A stretch of 64,000 nucleotides of DNA from Inia geoffrensis (GCA_036417435.1 CM070910.1:82878784-82942783); one strand, 5' to 3'. Shown: positions 12,515 to 24,896, counted from the first letter of the stretch. Program-made: numbers and translations. Notes: generated by a model not told the origin, from the letters alone.

Positions 12515-13858
12515 GAATGGGGAGGGATTAGGGTACAATTTAGGGTACGACAATGCTTAAGGTTTAACGTACGTGTGAGGGCACGAGTTAGTTTTGGTGT
12601 CCTGGTTAAGATTAGGGCACGGGTGAGGGTAAGGCTTCGGGTGAGGGTCAGGGTTAGGATTCGTGTTAGGGTTAGGGTTAAGGAATGCAGAGGGATTAGG
12701 GTACAGCTTAGGGTACGACAGTGCTTAAGGGTTAGCGTTTGTGTGAGGGCAAGGGTTAGTGTTAGTGTTCTGGTTAAGATTAGGGCACGGGTGAGGGTAA
12801 GGCTTCAGGTGAGGGTCAGGGTTAGGATTCGGGTTAGGGTTAGGGTTAGGGAATGGGGAGGGATTAGGGTACAGTTTAGGGTACGACAACGATTAAGGGT
12901 TAGCGTACGTGTGAGGGCGCGAGTTAGTGTTGGTGTCCTGGTTAAGATTAGGGCACGGGTGAGAGTAAGGTTTCGGGTGAGGGTCAGGGATAGAATTCGG
13001 GTTAGGTTTAGGGTTAGGGAATGGGGAGATATTAGGGGACAGTTTAGGGTACCACAACGCTTAAGGTTTAGCGTACGTGTGAGGTCACTAGTTAATGTTA
13101 GTGTACTGCTTACGATTAGGGCACGGGTGAGGGTAAGGTCTCGGAAGAGGGTCACGTTAAGGTTTAGGGTTAGGGTTAGGGTTAGGGAATGGGGATTGAT
13201 TAGGGTACAGGTTAGGGTACGGCAATGGCTTAGTGTTAGCGTACGTTAGAGGGCATGGGTTAGTGTTGATGTACTGGTTAAAATTAGGACAGGGGTGAGG
13301 GTAAAGTTTAGGGTGAGTGTCATGGTTAGGTTTCAGGTTAGGGTTAGGGTTAGGGAATGGAGAGGGATTAGGGTACAAGTTAGGGTACCGCTGCGGTTTA
13401 GTGTTAGCGTACATGTGAGGGCACGAGTTAGTCTTGGTCTCCTGGTTAAGATTAGGGCACGGGTGAGGGTAAGGCTTCGGGTGAGGGTCAGGGTTAGGAT
13501 TCGGGTTAGGGTTAGGGTTCGGGAATGGAGAGGGATTAGGGTACAGGTTAGGGTACGAAAATGATTAAGGGTTAGCGTAAGTGTGAGGGCACGAGTTAGT
13601 GTTGGTGTACTGGTTAAGACAAGGGCACCGATGAGCGTAAGGCCTCGGACAAGGGTCAGGTTCAGGGTTTTGCTTAGGGTTAGGGTTAGGGAATGGGGAG
13701 GGATTAGGGTAGAGGATACTGTACGACAATGCTTAAGCGTTAACGTACGTTTTTGGGCATGAGTTTGTGTTTGTGTACTGGTTAAGAGTAGGGCATTGGT
13801 TAGGGTAGGGCATCGGAAGTGGGTCAGGTTTAGGGATGGGGTTAGGGTTAGGGTTAAG
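12515..13858 (+). repeat. Complete 8-monomer HOR, 1344 bp
   Basis: M1 12515 through M8 13691. Copy of 1502-2845 at offset 11,013; I saw no difference between them. Confidence 0.91.
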
Positions 13859-15363
13859 GAATGGGGAGGGATTAGGGTACAATTTAGGGTACGACAACGC
13901 TTAAAGTTTATCGTACGTGTGAGGGCATGAGTTAGTGTTGGTGTCGTGGTTAAGATTAGGGCACGGGTGAGGGTAAGGCTTCGGGTGAGGGTCAGGGTTA
14001 GGATTCGTGTTAGGTTTAGGGTTAAGGAATGCAGAGGGATTAGGGTACAGCTTAGGGTTCGACAGTACTTAAGGGTTAGCGTTCGTGTGAGGTCAAGGGT
14101 TAGTGTTAGTGTCCTGGTTAAGATTAGGGCACGGGTGAGGGTAAGGCTTCGGGTGAGGGTCAGGGTTAGGATTCGTGTTAGGTTTAGGGTTAAGGAATGC
14201 AGAGGGATTAGGGTACAGCTTAGGGTACGACAGTGCTTAAGGGTTAGCGTTCGTGTGAGGGCAAGGGTTAGTGTTAGTGTCCTGGTTAAGATTAGGGCAC
14301 GGGTGAGGGTAAGGTTTCTGGTGAGGGTCAGGGATAGAATTCGGGTTAGGTTTAGGGTTAGGGAATGGGGAGATATTAGGGCACAGTTTAGGGTACCACA
14401 AGGATTAAGGTTTAGCCTACGTGTTAGGTCACTAGTTAGTGTTAGTGTACTGCTTACGATTAGGGCACGGGTGAGGGTAAGGCCTCGGAAGAGGGTCACG
14501 TTAATGGTTTGGGTTAGGGTTAGGGAATGGGGAGGGATTAGGGTACAGTTTAGAGTACGACAACGATTAGGGTTAGCGTCCGTGTGAGGGCACGAGTTAG
14601 TGTTGGTGTCCTGGTTAAGATTATGGCACGGGTGAGAGTAAGGTTTTGGGTGAGGGTCAGGGATAGAATTCGGGTTAGGGTTAGGGTTAGGGAATGGGGA
14701 GATATTAGGGCACAGTTTAGGGTACCACAGCGCTTAAGGTTTAGCGTACGTGTGAGGTCACTAGTTAGTGTTAGTGTACTGCTTACGATTAGGGCACGGG
14801 TGAGGGTAAGGCCTCGGAAGAGGGTCACGTTAAGGGTTAGGGTTATGGTTAGGTTTAGGGAATGGGGATTGATTAGGGTACAGGTTAGGGTACGGCAATG
14901 GCTTAGGGTTAGCGTACGTTAGAGGGCATGGGTTAGTGTTGATGTACTGGTTAAAATTAGGACACGGGTGAGGGTAAAGTTTCGGGTGAGTGTCATGGTT
15001 AGGTTTCAGGTTAGGGATAGGGTTAGGGAATGGAGAGGGATTAGGGTACAGGTTAGGGTACCGCTGCGGTTTAGTGTTAGCGTACGTGTGAGGGCACGAG
15101 TTAGTCTTGGTGTCCTGGTTAAGATTAGGTCACGGGTGAGGGTAAGGCTTCGGGTGAGGTTCAGGGTTAGGATTCGGGTTAGGGTTAGGGTTAGGGAATG
15201 GGGAGGGATTAGGGTACAGGATAGGGTACGACAATGCTTAAGCGTTAACGTACGTTTTTGGGCATGAGTTAGTGTTTGTGTACTGGTTAAGAGTAGGGCA
15301 TTGGTTAGGGTAGGGCATCGGAAGTGGGTCAGGTTTAGGGATGGGGTTAGGGTTAGGGTTAAG
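13859..15363 (+). repeat. 9-monomer HOR variant, 1505 bp, chimeric last monomer
   Basis: M1 13859, M2 14027, M2/M3 14195, M4 14363 (162 bp), M3 14525 (167 bp), M4 14692, M5 14860, M6 15028, M8 15196. It copies 2846-4229 up to position 15242. After that the M8 switches to the GCGTTAACGTACGTTTTTGGG form of the 5509/8509/18196 subfamily, so the duplication breakpoint lies inside this M8. Confidence 0.91.
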
Positions 15364-17037
15364 GAATGGGGAGGGATTAGGGTACAATTTAGGGAACGAC
15401 AATGCTTAAGGTTTAGCGTACGTGTGAGGGCACGAGTTAGTGTTGGTGTCCTGGTTAAGATTAGGGCACGGGTGAGGGTAAGGCTTCAGGTGAGGGTCAG
15501 GGTTAGGATTCGTGTTAGGTTTAGGGTTAAGGAATGCAGAGGGATTAGGGTACAGCTTAGGGTTCGACAGTACTTAAGGGTTAGCGTTCGTGTGAGGTCA
15601 AGGGTTAGTGTTAGTGTCCTCGTTAAGATTAGGGCACGGGTGAGGGTAAGGCTTCAGGTGAGGGTCAGGGTTAGGATTCGGGTTAGGGTTAGGGTTAGGG
15701 AATGGGGAGGGATTAGGGTACAGTTTAGGGTACGACAACGAATAAGGGTTAGCGTACGTGTGAGGGCACGAGTTAGTGTTGGTGTCCTGGTTAAGATTAG
15801 GGCACGGGTGAGAGTAAGGTTTCGGGTGAGGGTCAGGGATAGAATTCGGGTTAGGTTTAGGGTTAGGGAATGGGGAGATATTAGGGCACAGTTTAGGGTA
15901 CCACAACGCTTAAGGTTTAGCGAACGTGTGAGGTCACTAGTTAGTGTTAGTGTACTGCTTACGATTAGGGCACGGGTGAGGGTAAGGCCTCGGAAGAGGG
16001 TCACGTTAAGGGTTAGGGTTGGGGTTAGGGAATGGGGGGGGATTAGGGTACAGTTTAGGGTACGACAACGATTAAGGGTTAGCGTACGTGTGAGGGCACG
16101 AGTTAGTGTTGGTGTCCTGGTTAAGATTAGGGCACGGGTGAGAGTAAGGTTTCGGGTGAGGGTCAGGGATAGAATTCGGGTTAGGGTTAGGGTTAGGGAA
16201 TGGGGAGATATTAGGGCACAATTTAGGGTACCACAGCGCTTAAGGTTTAACGTACGTGTGAGGTCACTAGTTAGTGTTAGTGTACTGCTTACGATTAGGG
16301 CACGGGTGAGGGTAAGGCCTCGGAAGAGGGTCACGTTAAGGGTTAGGGTTAGGGTTAGGGTTAGGGAATGGAGATTGATTAAGGTACAGGTTAGGGTACG
16401 GCAATGGCTTATGGTTAGCGTACGTTAGAGGGCATGGGTTAGTGTTGATGTACTGGTTAAAATTAGGACACGGGTGAGGGTAAAGTTTCGGGTGAGTGTC
16501 ATGGTTAGGTTTCAGGTTAGGGTTACGGTTAGGGAATGGAGAGGGATAAGGGTACAGGTTAGGGTACCGCTGTGGTTTAGTGTTAGCGTACGTGTGAGGG
16601 CACGAGTTAGTCTTGGTGTCCTGGTTAAGATTAGGGCACGGGTGAGGGTAAGGCTTCTGGTGAGGGTCAGGGTTAGGATTCGGGTTAGGTTTAGTGTTAG
16701 GGAATGGAGAGGGATGAGGGTACAGGTTAGGGTACGACAATGCTTAAGGGTTAGCGTAAGTGTGAGGGCACGAGTTAGTGTTGGTGTACTGGTTAAGACA
16801 AGGGCACCGATGAGGGTAAGGCCTCGGAAAAGGGTCACGTTCAGGGTTTCGCTTAGGGTTAGGGTTAGGGACTGGGGAGGGATTAGGGTAGAGGATAGGG
16901 TACGACAATGCTTAAGGGTTAACGTACGTTTGAGGGCATGAGTTAGTGTTTGTGTACTGGTTAAGATTAGGTCATTGGTTAGGGTAGGGCATCGGAAGTC
17001 TGTCAGGTTTAGGGATGGGGTTAGGGTTAGGGTTAAG
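15364..17037 (+). repeat. 10-monomer HOR variant (M3-M4 repeated), 1674 bp
   Basis: M1 15364, M2 15532, M3 15700, M4 15868 (162 bp), M3 16030, M4 16198, M5 16366, M6 16534, M7 16702, M8 16870. Same structure as 5677-7350 and shares rare variants with it (CGCTGTGG in M6, GGGACTGGGG at the start of M8). First part of a 3000-bp super-unit. Confidence 0.92.
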
Positions 17038-18363
17038 GAATGTGGAGGGATTAGGGTATAATTTAGGGTACGACAACGCTTAAGGTTTAGCGTTCGTGTG
17101 AGGGCATGAGTTAGTGTTGGTGTCCTGGTTAAGATTAGGGCACGGGTGACGGTAAGGTTTCGGGTGAGGGTCAGGGTTAGGATTCGGGTTAGGGTTAGGG
17201 TTAAGGAATGCAGAGGGATTAGGGTACAGCTTAGGGTACGACAGTGCTTAAGGGTTAGCGTTCGTGTGAGGGCAAGGGTTAGTGTTAGTGTCCTGGTTAA
17301 GATTAGGGCACGGGTGAGGGTAAGGCTTCAGCTGTGGGTCAGGGTTAGGATTCGGGTTAGGGTTAGGGTTAGGGAATGGGGAGGGATTAGGGTACAGTTT
17401 AGGGTACGACAACGATTAAGGGTGGGCGTACGTGTCAGGGCACGAGTTAGTGTTGGTGTCCTGGTTAAGATTAGGACACGGGTGTGGGTCAGGAATAGAA
17501 TTCGGGTTAGGGTTAGGGTTAGGGAATGGGGAGATATTAGGGCACAGTTTAGGGTACCACAACGCTTAAGGTTTAGCGTACGTGTGAGGTCACTAGTTAG
17601 TGTTATTCTACTGCTTACGATTAGGGCACGGGTGAGGGTAAGGCCTCGGAAGAGGGTCACATTAAGGGTTAGGGTTTGGGTTAGGGTTAGGGAATGGGGA
17701 TTGATTAGGGTACAGGTTAGGGTACGGCAATGGCTTAGGGTTAGCGTACGTTAGAGGGCATGGGTTAGTGTTGATGTACTGGTTAAAATTAGGACAGGGG
17801 TGAGGGTAAAGTTTAGGGTGAGTGTCATGGTTAGGTTTCAGGTTAGGGTTAGGGTTAGGGAATGGAGAGGGATTAGGGTACAGGTTAGGGTACCGCTGCG
17901 GTTTAGTGTTAGCGTACATGTGAGGGCACGAGTTAGTCTTGGTGTCCTGGTTAAGATTAGGGCACGGGTGAGGGTAAGGCTTCGGGTGAGGGTCAGGGTT
18001 AGGATTCGGGTTAGGGTTAGGGTTCGGGAATGGAGAGGGATTAGGGTACAGGTTAGGGTACGACAATGATTAAGGGTTAGCGTAAGTGTGAGGGCACGAG
18101 TTAGTGTTGGTGTACTGGTTAAGACAAGGGCACCGATGAGGGTAAGGCCTCGGAAAAGGGTCAGGTTCAGGGTTTCGCTTAGGGTTAGGGTTAGGGAATG
18201 GGGAGGGATTAGGGTAGAGGATAGTGTACGACAATGCTTAAGCGTTAACGTACGTTTTTGGGCATGAGTTAGTGTTTGTGTACTGGTTAAGAGTAGGGCA
18301 TTGGTTAGGGTAGGGCATCGGAAGTGGGTCAGGTTTAGGGATGGGGTTAGGGTTAGGGCTAAG
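17038..18363 (+). repeat. 8-monomer HOR with 150-bp M3, 1326 bp
   Basis: M1 17038 (GAATGTGGAGG), M2 17206, short M3 17374, M4 17524, M5 17692, M6 17860, M7 18028, M8 18196. Pairs with the previous block as in 5677-8676. Confidence 0.92.
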
Positions 18364-19538
18364 GAATGGGGAGGGATTAGGGTACAATTTAGGGTACGAC
18401 AACGCTTAAGGTTTAGCGTACGTGTGAGGGCACGAGTTAGTGTTGGTGTCCTGGTTAAGATTAGGGCACGGGTGAGGGTAAGGCTTCGGGTGAGGGTCAG
18501 GGTTAGGATTCGTGTTAGGTTTAGGGTTAAGGAATGCAGAGGGATTAGGGTACAGCTTAGGATTCGACAGTGCTTAAGGGTTAGCGTTCGTGTGAGGTCA
18601 AGGGTTAGTGTTAGTGTCCTGATTAAGATTAGGGCACGGGTGAGGGTAAGGCTTCAGGTGAGGGTCAGGGTTAGGATTCGGGTTAGGGTTAGGGTTAGAG
18701 AATGGGGAGGGTTTAGGGTACAGTTTAGGGTACGACAACGATTAAGTGTTAGCGTACGTGTGAGGGCACGAGTTAGTGTTGGTGTCCTGGTTAAGATTAG
18801 GGCACGGGTGAGAGTAAGGTTTCGGGTGAGGGTCAGGGATAGAATTCGGGTTAGGGTTAGGGTTAGGGAATGGGGAGATATTAGGGCACAGTTTAGGGTA
18901 CCACAGCGCTTAAGTTTTAGCGTACGTGTGAGGTCACTAGTTAGTGTTAGTGTACTGCTTACGATTAGGGCACGGGTGAGGGTAAGGCCTCAGAAGAGGG
19001 TCACGTTAAGGGTTAGGGTTAGGGTTAGGGTTAGGGAATGGGGATTGATTAAGGTACAGGTTAGGGTAAGGCAATGGCTTAGGGTTAGCGTACGTTAGAG
19101 GGCATGGGTTAGTGTTGATGTACTGGTTAAAATTAGGACATGGGTGAGGGTAAAGTTTCGGGTGAGTGTCATGGTTAGGTTTCAGGTTAGGGTTAGGGTT
19201 AGGGAATGGAGAGGGATTAGGGTACCGGTTAGGGTACGACAATGCTTATGGGTTATCGTAAGTGTGAGGGCACAAGTTAGTGTTGGTGTACTGGTTAAGA
19301 CAAGGGCACCGATGAGGGTAAGGCCTCGAAAAGGGTCACGTTCAGGGTTTCGCTTAGGGTTAGGGTTAGGGAATGGGGAGAGATTAGGGTAGAGGATAGG
19401 GTACGACAATGCTTAAGGGTTAACGTCCGTTTGAGGGCATGAGTTAGTGTTTGTGTACTGGTTAAGATTAAGGCATTGGTTAGGGTAGGGCATCGGAAGT
19501 GGGTCAGGTTTAGGGATGGGGCTAGGGTTAGGGTTAAG
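18364..19538 (+). repeat. 7-monomer HOR variant lacking M6, 1175 bp
   Basis: M1 18364, M2 18532, M3 18700, M4 18868, M5 19036, M7 19204 (167 bp), M8 19371. Related to 8677-10180 through the same M5-M7 junction, but with a single M3-M4 pair. It is the last block with clear left-domain character. Confidence 0.91.
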
Positions 19539-20714
19539 GAATGGGGAGGGATTAGGGTACAATTTAGGGTACGACAACGCTTAAGGTTTACCATACGTGT
19601 GAGGGCACGAGTTAGTGTTGGTGTCCTGGTTAAGATTAGGGCACGGGTGTGAGTAAGGCTTCGGGTGAGGGTCAGGGTTAGGATTCGGGTTAGGGTTAGG
19701 GTTAAGGAATGCAGAGGGATTAGGGTACAGCTTAGGGTACGACAGTGCTCAAGGGTTAGCGTTCGTGTGAGGGCAAGGGTTAGTGTTAGAGTCCTGGTTA
19801 AGATTAGGGCACGGGTGAGGGTAAGGCTTCAGGTGAGGGTCAGGGTTAGGATTCGGGTTAGGGTTAGGGTTAGGGAATGGGGAGGGATTAGGGTACAGTT
19901 TAGGGTACCACAACGCTTAAGGTTTAGCGTACGTGTGAGGTCACTAGTTAATGTTAGTCTACTGCTTACGATTAGGGCACGGGTGAGGGTAAGGCCTCGG
20001 AAGAGGGTCACGTTAAGGGTTAGGGTTAGGGTTAGTGTTAGGGAATGGGGATTGATTAGGGTACAGGTTAGGCTACGGCAATGGCTTAGGGTTGGCGTAC
20101 GTTAGAGGGCATGGGTTAGTGTTGATGTACTGGTTAAAATTAGGACACGGGTTAGGGTAAAGTTTCGGGTGAGTGTCATGGTTAGGTTTCAGGTTAGGGT
20201 TAGGGTTAGGGAATGGAGAGGGATTAGGGTACAGGTTAGGGTACCGCTGCGGTTTAGTGTTAGCGTACGTTTGAGGGCACGAGTTAGTCTTGGTGTCCTG
20301 GTTAAGATTAGGGCACGGGTGAGGGTAAGGCTTCGGGTGAGGGTCAGGGTTAGGATTCTGGTTAGGGTTAGGGTTCGGGAATGGAGAGGGATTAGGGTAC
20401 AGGTTAGGGTACGACAATGCTTAAGGGTTAGCCTAAGTGTGAGGGCACGAGTTAGTGTTGGTGTACTGGTTAAGACAAGGGCACCGATGAGGGTAAGGCC
20501 TCGGAAAAGGGTCACGTTCAGGGTTTGGCTTAGGGTTAGGGTTAGGGAATGGGGAGGGATTAGGGTACAGGATAGGGTACGACAATGCTTAAGGGTTAGC
20601 GTACGTTTGAGGGCATGAGTTAGTGTTTGTGTACTGGTTAAGATTAGGGCATTGGTTAGGGTAGGGCATCGGAAGTGGGTCAGGTTTAGGGATGGGGTTA
20701 GGGTTAGGGTTAAG
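19539..20714 (+). repeat. 7-monomer HOR variant with M3/M4 fusion, 1176 bp
   Basis: M1 19539, M2 19707, M3/M4 19875, M5 20043, M6 20211, M7 20379, M8 20547. The monomer at 19875 starts as M3 (GGAGGGATTAG, TACAGTTTAG) and becomes M4 at GTACCACAACG. M5 here is the first with GGTTGGCG, so this block holds the domain boundary. Confidence 0.9.
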
Positions 20715-22058
20715 GAATGGGGAGGGATTAGGGTACAATTTAGGGTACGGCAACGCTTAAGGTTTAGCGTACGTGTGAGGGCACGAGTTAGTGTTGGTGT
20801 CCTGGTTAAGATTAGGTCACGGGTGATAGTAAGAGTTCGGGTGAGGGTCAGGGTTAGGATTCGGGTTAGGGTTAGGGTTAAGGAATGCAGAGGGATTAGG
20901 GTACAGCTTAAGGTACGACAGTGCTTAAGGGTTAGCGTTCGTGTGAGGGCAAGGGTTAGTGTTAGTGTCCTGGTTAAGATTAGGGCACGGGTGAGGGTAA
21001 GGCTTCAGGTGAGGGTCAGGGTTAGGATTCGGGTTAGGGTTAGGGTTAGGGAATGGGGAGGGATTAGGGTACAGTTTAGGGTACGACAACGATTAAGGGT
21101 TAGCGTACGTGTGAGGGCACAACTTAGTGTTGGTGTCCTGGTTAAGATTAGGGCACGGGTGAGGGTAAGGTTTCGGGTGAGGGTCAGGGATAGAATTCGG
21201 GTTAGGGTTAGGGTTAGGGAATGGGGAGATATTAGGGCACAGTTTAGGGTACCACAACGCTTAAGGTTTAGCGTACGTGTGAGGTCACTAGTTAGTGTTA
21301 GTGTACTGCTTACGATTAGGACACGGGTGAGGGTAAGGCCTCGGAAGAGGGTCACGTTAAGGGTTAGGGTTAGGGTTAGGGTTAGGGTATGGGGATTGAT
21401 TAGGGTACAGGTTAAGGTACGGCAATGGCTTAGGGTTGGCGTACGTTAGAGGGCATGGGTTAGTGTTGATGTACTGGTTAAAATTAGGACACGGGTGAGG
21501 GTAAAGTTTCGGGTGAGTGTCATGGTTAGGTTTCAGGTTAGGGTTAGGGTTAGGGAATGGAGAGGGATTCGGGTACAGGTTAGGGTACCGCTGCGGTTTA
21601 GTGTTAGCGTACGTTTGAGGGCACGAGTTAGTCTTGGTGTCCTGGTTAAGATTAGGGCACGGGTGAGGGTAAGGCTTCGGGTGAGGGTCAGGGTTAGGAT
21701 TCGGGTTAGGGTTAGGGTTAGGGAATGGAGAGGGATTAGGGTACAGGTTAGGGTACGACAATGCTTAAGGGTTAGCGAAAGTGTGAGGGCACGAGTTAGT
21801 GTTGGTGTACTGGTTAAGACAAGGGCACCGATGAGGGTAAGGCCTCGGAAAAGGGTCACGTTCAGGGTTTCGCTTAGGGTTAGGGTTAGGGAATGGGGAG
21901 GGATTAGGGTACAGGATAGGGTACGACAATGCTTAAGGGTTAGCGTACGTTTGAGGGCATGAGTTAGTGTTTGTGTACTGGTTAAGATTAGGGCATTGGT
22001 TAGGGTAGGGCATCGGAAGTGGGTCAGGTTTAGGGATGGGGTTAGGGTTAGGGTTAAG
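20715..22058 (+). repeat. Complete 8-monomer HOR, 1344 bp
   Basis: M1 20715, M2 20883, M3 21051, M4 21219, M5 21387, M6 21555, M7 21723, M8 21891. First regular unit of the middle domain: M1 now has TACGGCAACG and M3 has GCACAACTTAG. Confidence 0.93.
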
Positions 22059-23552
22059 GAATGGGGAGGGATTAGGGTACAATTTAGGGTACGGCAACGC
22101 TTAAGGTTTAGCGTACGTGTGAGGGCACGAGTTAGTGTTGGTGTCCTGGTTAAGATTAGGGCACGGGTGAGGGTAAGGCTTCGGGTGAAGGTCAGGGTTA
22201 GGATTCGGGTTAGGGTTAGGGTTAAGGAATGCAGAGGGATTAGGCTACAGCTTAGGGTACGACAGTGCTTAAGGGTTAGCGTTCGTGTGAGGGCAAGGGT
22301 TAGTGTTAGTGTCCTGGTTAAGATTAGGGCACGGGTGAGGGTAAGGCTTCAGGTGAGGGTCAGGGTTAGGATTCGGGTTAGGGTTAGGGTTAGGGAATGG
22401 GGAGGGATTAGGGTACAGTTTAGGGTACGACAACGATTAAGGGTTAGCGTACGTGTGAGGGCACAACTTAGTGTTGGTGTCCTGCTTAAGATTAGGGCAC
22501 GGGTGAGGGTAAGGTTTCGGGTGAGGGTCAGGGATAGAATTCGGGTTAGGGTTAGTGTTAGGGAATGGGGAGGGATTAGGGTACAGTTTAGGGTACGACA
22601 ACGATTAAAGGTGGGCGTACGTGTCAGGGCACGAGTTAGTGTTGGTGTCCTGGTTAAGATTGGGGCACGGGTGAGGGTCAGGGATAGAATTCGGGTTAGG
22701 GTTAGGGTTAGGGAATGGGGAGATATTAGGACACAGTTTAGGGTACCACAACGCTTAAGGTTTAGCGTACGTGTGAGGTCACTAGTTAGTGTTATTGTAC
22801 TGCTTACGATTAGGGCACGGGTGAGGGTAAGGCCTCGGAAGAGGGTCACGTTAAGGGTTAGGGTTTGGGTTAGGGTTAGGGAATGGGGATTGATTAGGGT
22901 ACAGGTTAGGGTACAGCAATGGCTTAGGGTTAGCGTACGTTAGAGGGCATGGGTTAGTGTTGATGTACTGGTTAAAATTAGGACAGGGGTGAGGGTAAAG
23001 TTTAGGGTGAGTGTCATGGTTAGGTTTCAGGTTAGGGTTAGGGTTAGGGAATGGAGAGGGATTAGGGTACAGGTTAGGGTACCGCTGCGTTTTAGTGTTA
23101 GCGTACATGTGAGGGCACGAGTTAGTCTTGGTGTCCTGGTTAAGATTAGGGCACGGGTGAGGGTAAGGCTTCGAGTGAGGGTCAGGGTTAGGATTCGGGT
23201 TAGTGTTAGGGTTAGGGAATGGAGAGGGATTAGGGCACAGGTTAGGGTACGACAATGCTTAAGGGTTAGCGTAAGTGTGAGGGCACGAGTTAGTGTTGGT
23301 GTACTGGTTAAGACAAGGGCACCGATGAGGGTAAGGCCTCGGAAAAGGATCACGTTCAGGGTTTCGCTTAGGGTTAGGGTTAGGGAATGGGGAGGGATTA
23401 GGGTACAGGATAGGGTACGACAATGCTTAAGGGTTAGCGTACGTTTGAGGGCATGAGTTAGTGTTTGTGTACTGGTTAAGATTAAGGCATTGGTTAGGGT
23501 AGGGCATCGGAAGTGGGTCAGGTTTAGGGATGGGGTTAGGGTTAGGGTTAAG
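22059..23552 (+). repeat. 9-monomer HOR with an extra 150-bp M3, 1494 bp
   Basis: M1 22059, M2 22227, M3 22395, short M3 22563, M4 22713, M5 22881, M6 23049, M7 23217, M8 23385. The short M3 and the M4, M5 and most of M6 after it carry left-domain variants (GGGTGGGCG, GGTTAGCG in M5, GTACATGTGAGG in M6) and align with 10517-11150. M7 onwards is middle-domain again. Confidence 0.9.
22563..23180 (+). repeat. Left-domain tract inside middle domain
   Basis: The short M3 at 22563, M4 22713, M5 22881 and most of M6 23049 align with 10517-11130 (offset 12,046) with a few mismatches, and carry left-domain marks in a stretch otherwise of middle-domain type. The right limit is approximate. It could be an insertion by unequal exchange or a conversion tract with a gained monomer. 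Confidence 0.8.
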
Positions 23553-24896
23553 GAATGGGGAGGGATTAGGGTACAATTTAGGGTACGGCAACGCTTAAGG
23601 TTTAGCGTACGTGTGAGGGCACGAGTTAGTGTTGGTGTCCTGGTTAAGATTAGGGCACGGGTGAGGGTAAGGCTTCGGGTGAGGGTCAGGGTTAGGATTC
23701 GGGTTAGGGTTAGGGTTAAGGAATGCAGAGGGATTAGGCTACAGCTTAGGGTACGACAGTGCTTAAGGGTTAGCGTTCGTGTGAGGGCAAGGGTTAGTGT
23801 TAGTGTCCTGGTTAAGATTAGGGCACGGGTGAGGGTAAGGCTTCAGGTGAGGGTCAGGGTTAGGATTCGGGTTAGGGTTAGGGTTAGGGAATGGGGAGAG
23901 ATTAGGGTACAGTTTAGGGTAAGACAACGATTAAGGGTTAGCGTACGTGTGAGGGCACAAATTAGTGTTGGTGTCCTGGTTAAGATTAGGGCACGGGTGA
24001 GTGTAAGGTTTCGGGTGAGGGTCAGGGATAGAATTCGGGTTAGGGTTAGGGTTAGGGAATGGGGAGATATTAGGGCACAGTTTAGGGTACCACAACGCTT
24101 AAGGTTTAGCGTACATGTGAGGTCACTAGTTAGTGTTAGTGTACTGCTTACGATTAGGGCACGGGTGAGGGTAAGGCCTCGGAAGAGGGTCACGTTTAGG
24201 GTTAGGGTTAGGGTTAGGGTTAGGGAATGGGGATTGTTTAGGGTACAGGTTAGGGTACGACAATGGCTTAGGGTTGGCGTACGTTAGAGGGCATGGGTTA
24301 GTGTTGATGTACTGGTTAAAATTAGGACACGGGTGAGGGTAAAGTTTCGGGTGAGTGTCATGGTTAGGTTTCAGGTTAGGGTTAGAGTTAGGGAATGGAG
24401 AGGGATTAGGGTACAGGTTAGGGTACCGCTGCGGTTTAGTGTTAGCGTACGTTTGAGGGCACGAGTTAGTCTTGGTGTCCTGGTTAAGATTAGGGCACGG
24501 GTGAGGCTAAGGCTTCGGGTGAGGGTCTGGGTTAGGATTCGGGTTAGGGTTAGGGTTAGGGAATGGAGAGGGATTAGGGTACAGGTTAGGGTACGACAAT
24601 GCTTAAGGGTTAGCGTAAGTGTGAGGGCACGATTTAGTGTTGGTGTACTGGTTAAGACAACGGCACCGATGAGGGTAAGGCCTCGGAAAAGGGTCACGTT
24701 CAGGGTTTCGCTTAGGGTTAGGGTTAGGGAATGGGGAGGGATTAGGGTACAGGATAGGGTACGACAATGCTTCAGGGTTAGCGTACGTTTGAGGGCATGA
24801 GTTAGTGTTTGTGTACTGGTTAAGATTAGGGCATTGGTTAGGGTAGGGCATCGGAAGTGGGTCAGGTTTAGGGATGGGGTTAGGGTTAGTGTTAAG
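23553..24896 (+). repeat. Complete 8-monomer HOR, 1344 bp
   Basis: M1 23553, M2 23721, M3 23889, M4 24057, M5 24225, M6 24393, M7 24561, M8 24729, all 168 bp. M5 starts GGATTGTTTAG. M3 has GTAAGACAACG and GCACAAATTAG, a variant shared with units to 28 kb and with 38322. Confidence 0.93.

Larger units (their letters stand above)
11014..15242 (+). repeat. Right copy of 4.2-kb duplication, offset 11,013 bp
   Basis: Second copy of 1-4229. It carries all the unusual blocks in the same order (6-mer, 8-mer, 9-mer with the M2/M3 fusion), so it was copied as one piece. Confidence 0.94.

Noticed and set aside
19200..20700. Transposon insertion at the domain boundary
   Set aside because: Monomer spacing is continuous through the boundary (19204, 19371, 19539, 19707, 19875, 20043, 20211), leaving no room for foreign sequence, terminal repeats or target-site duplication.
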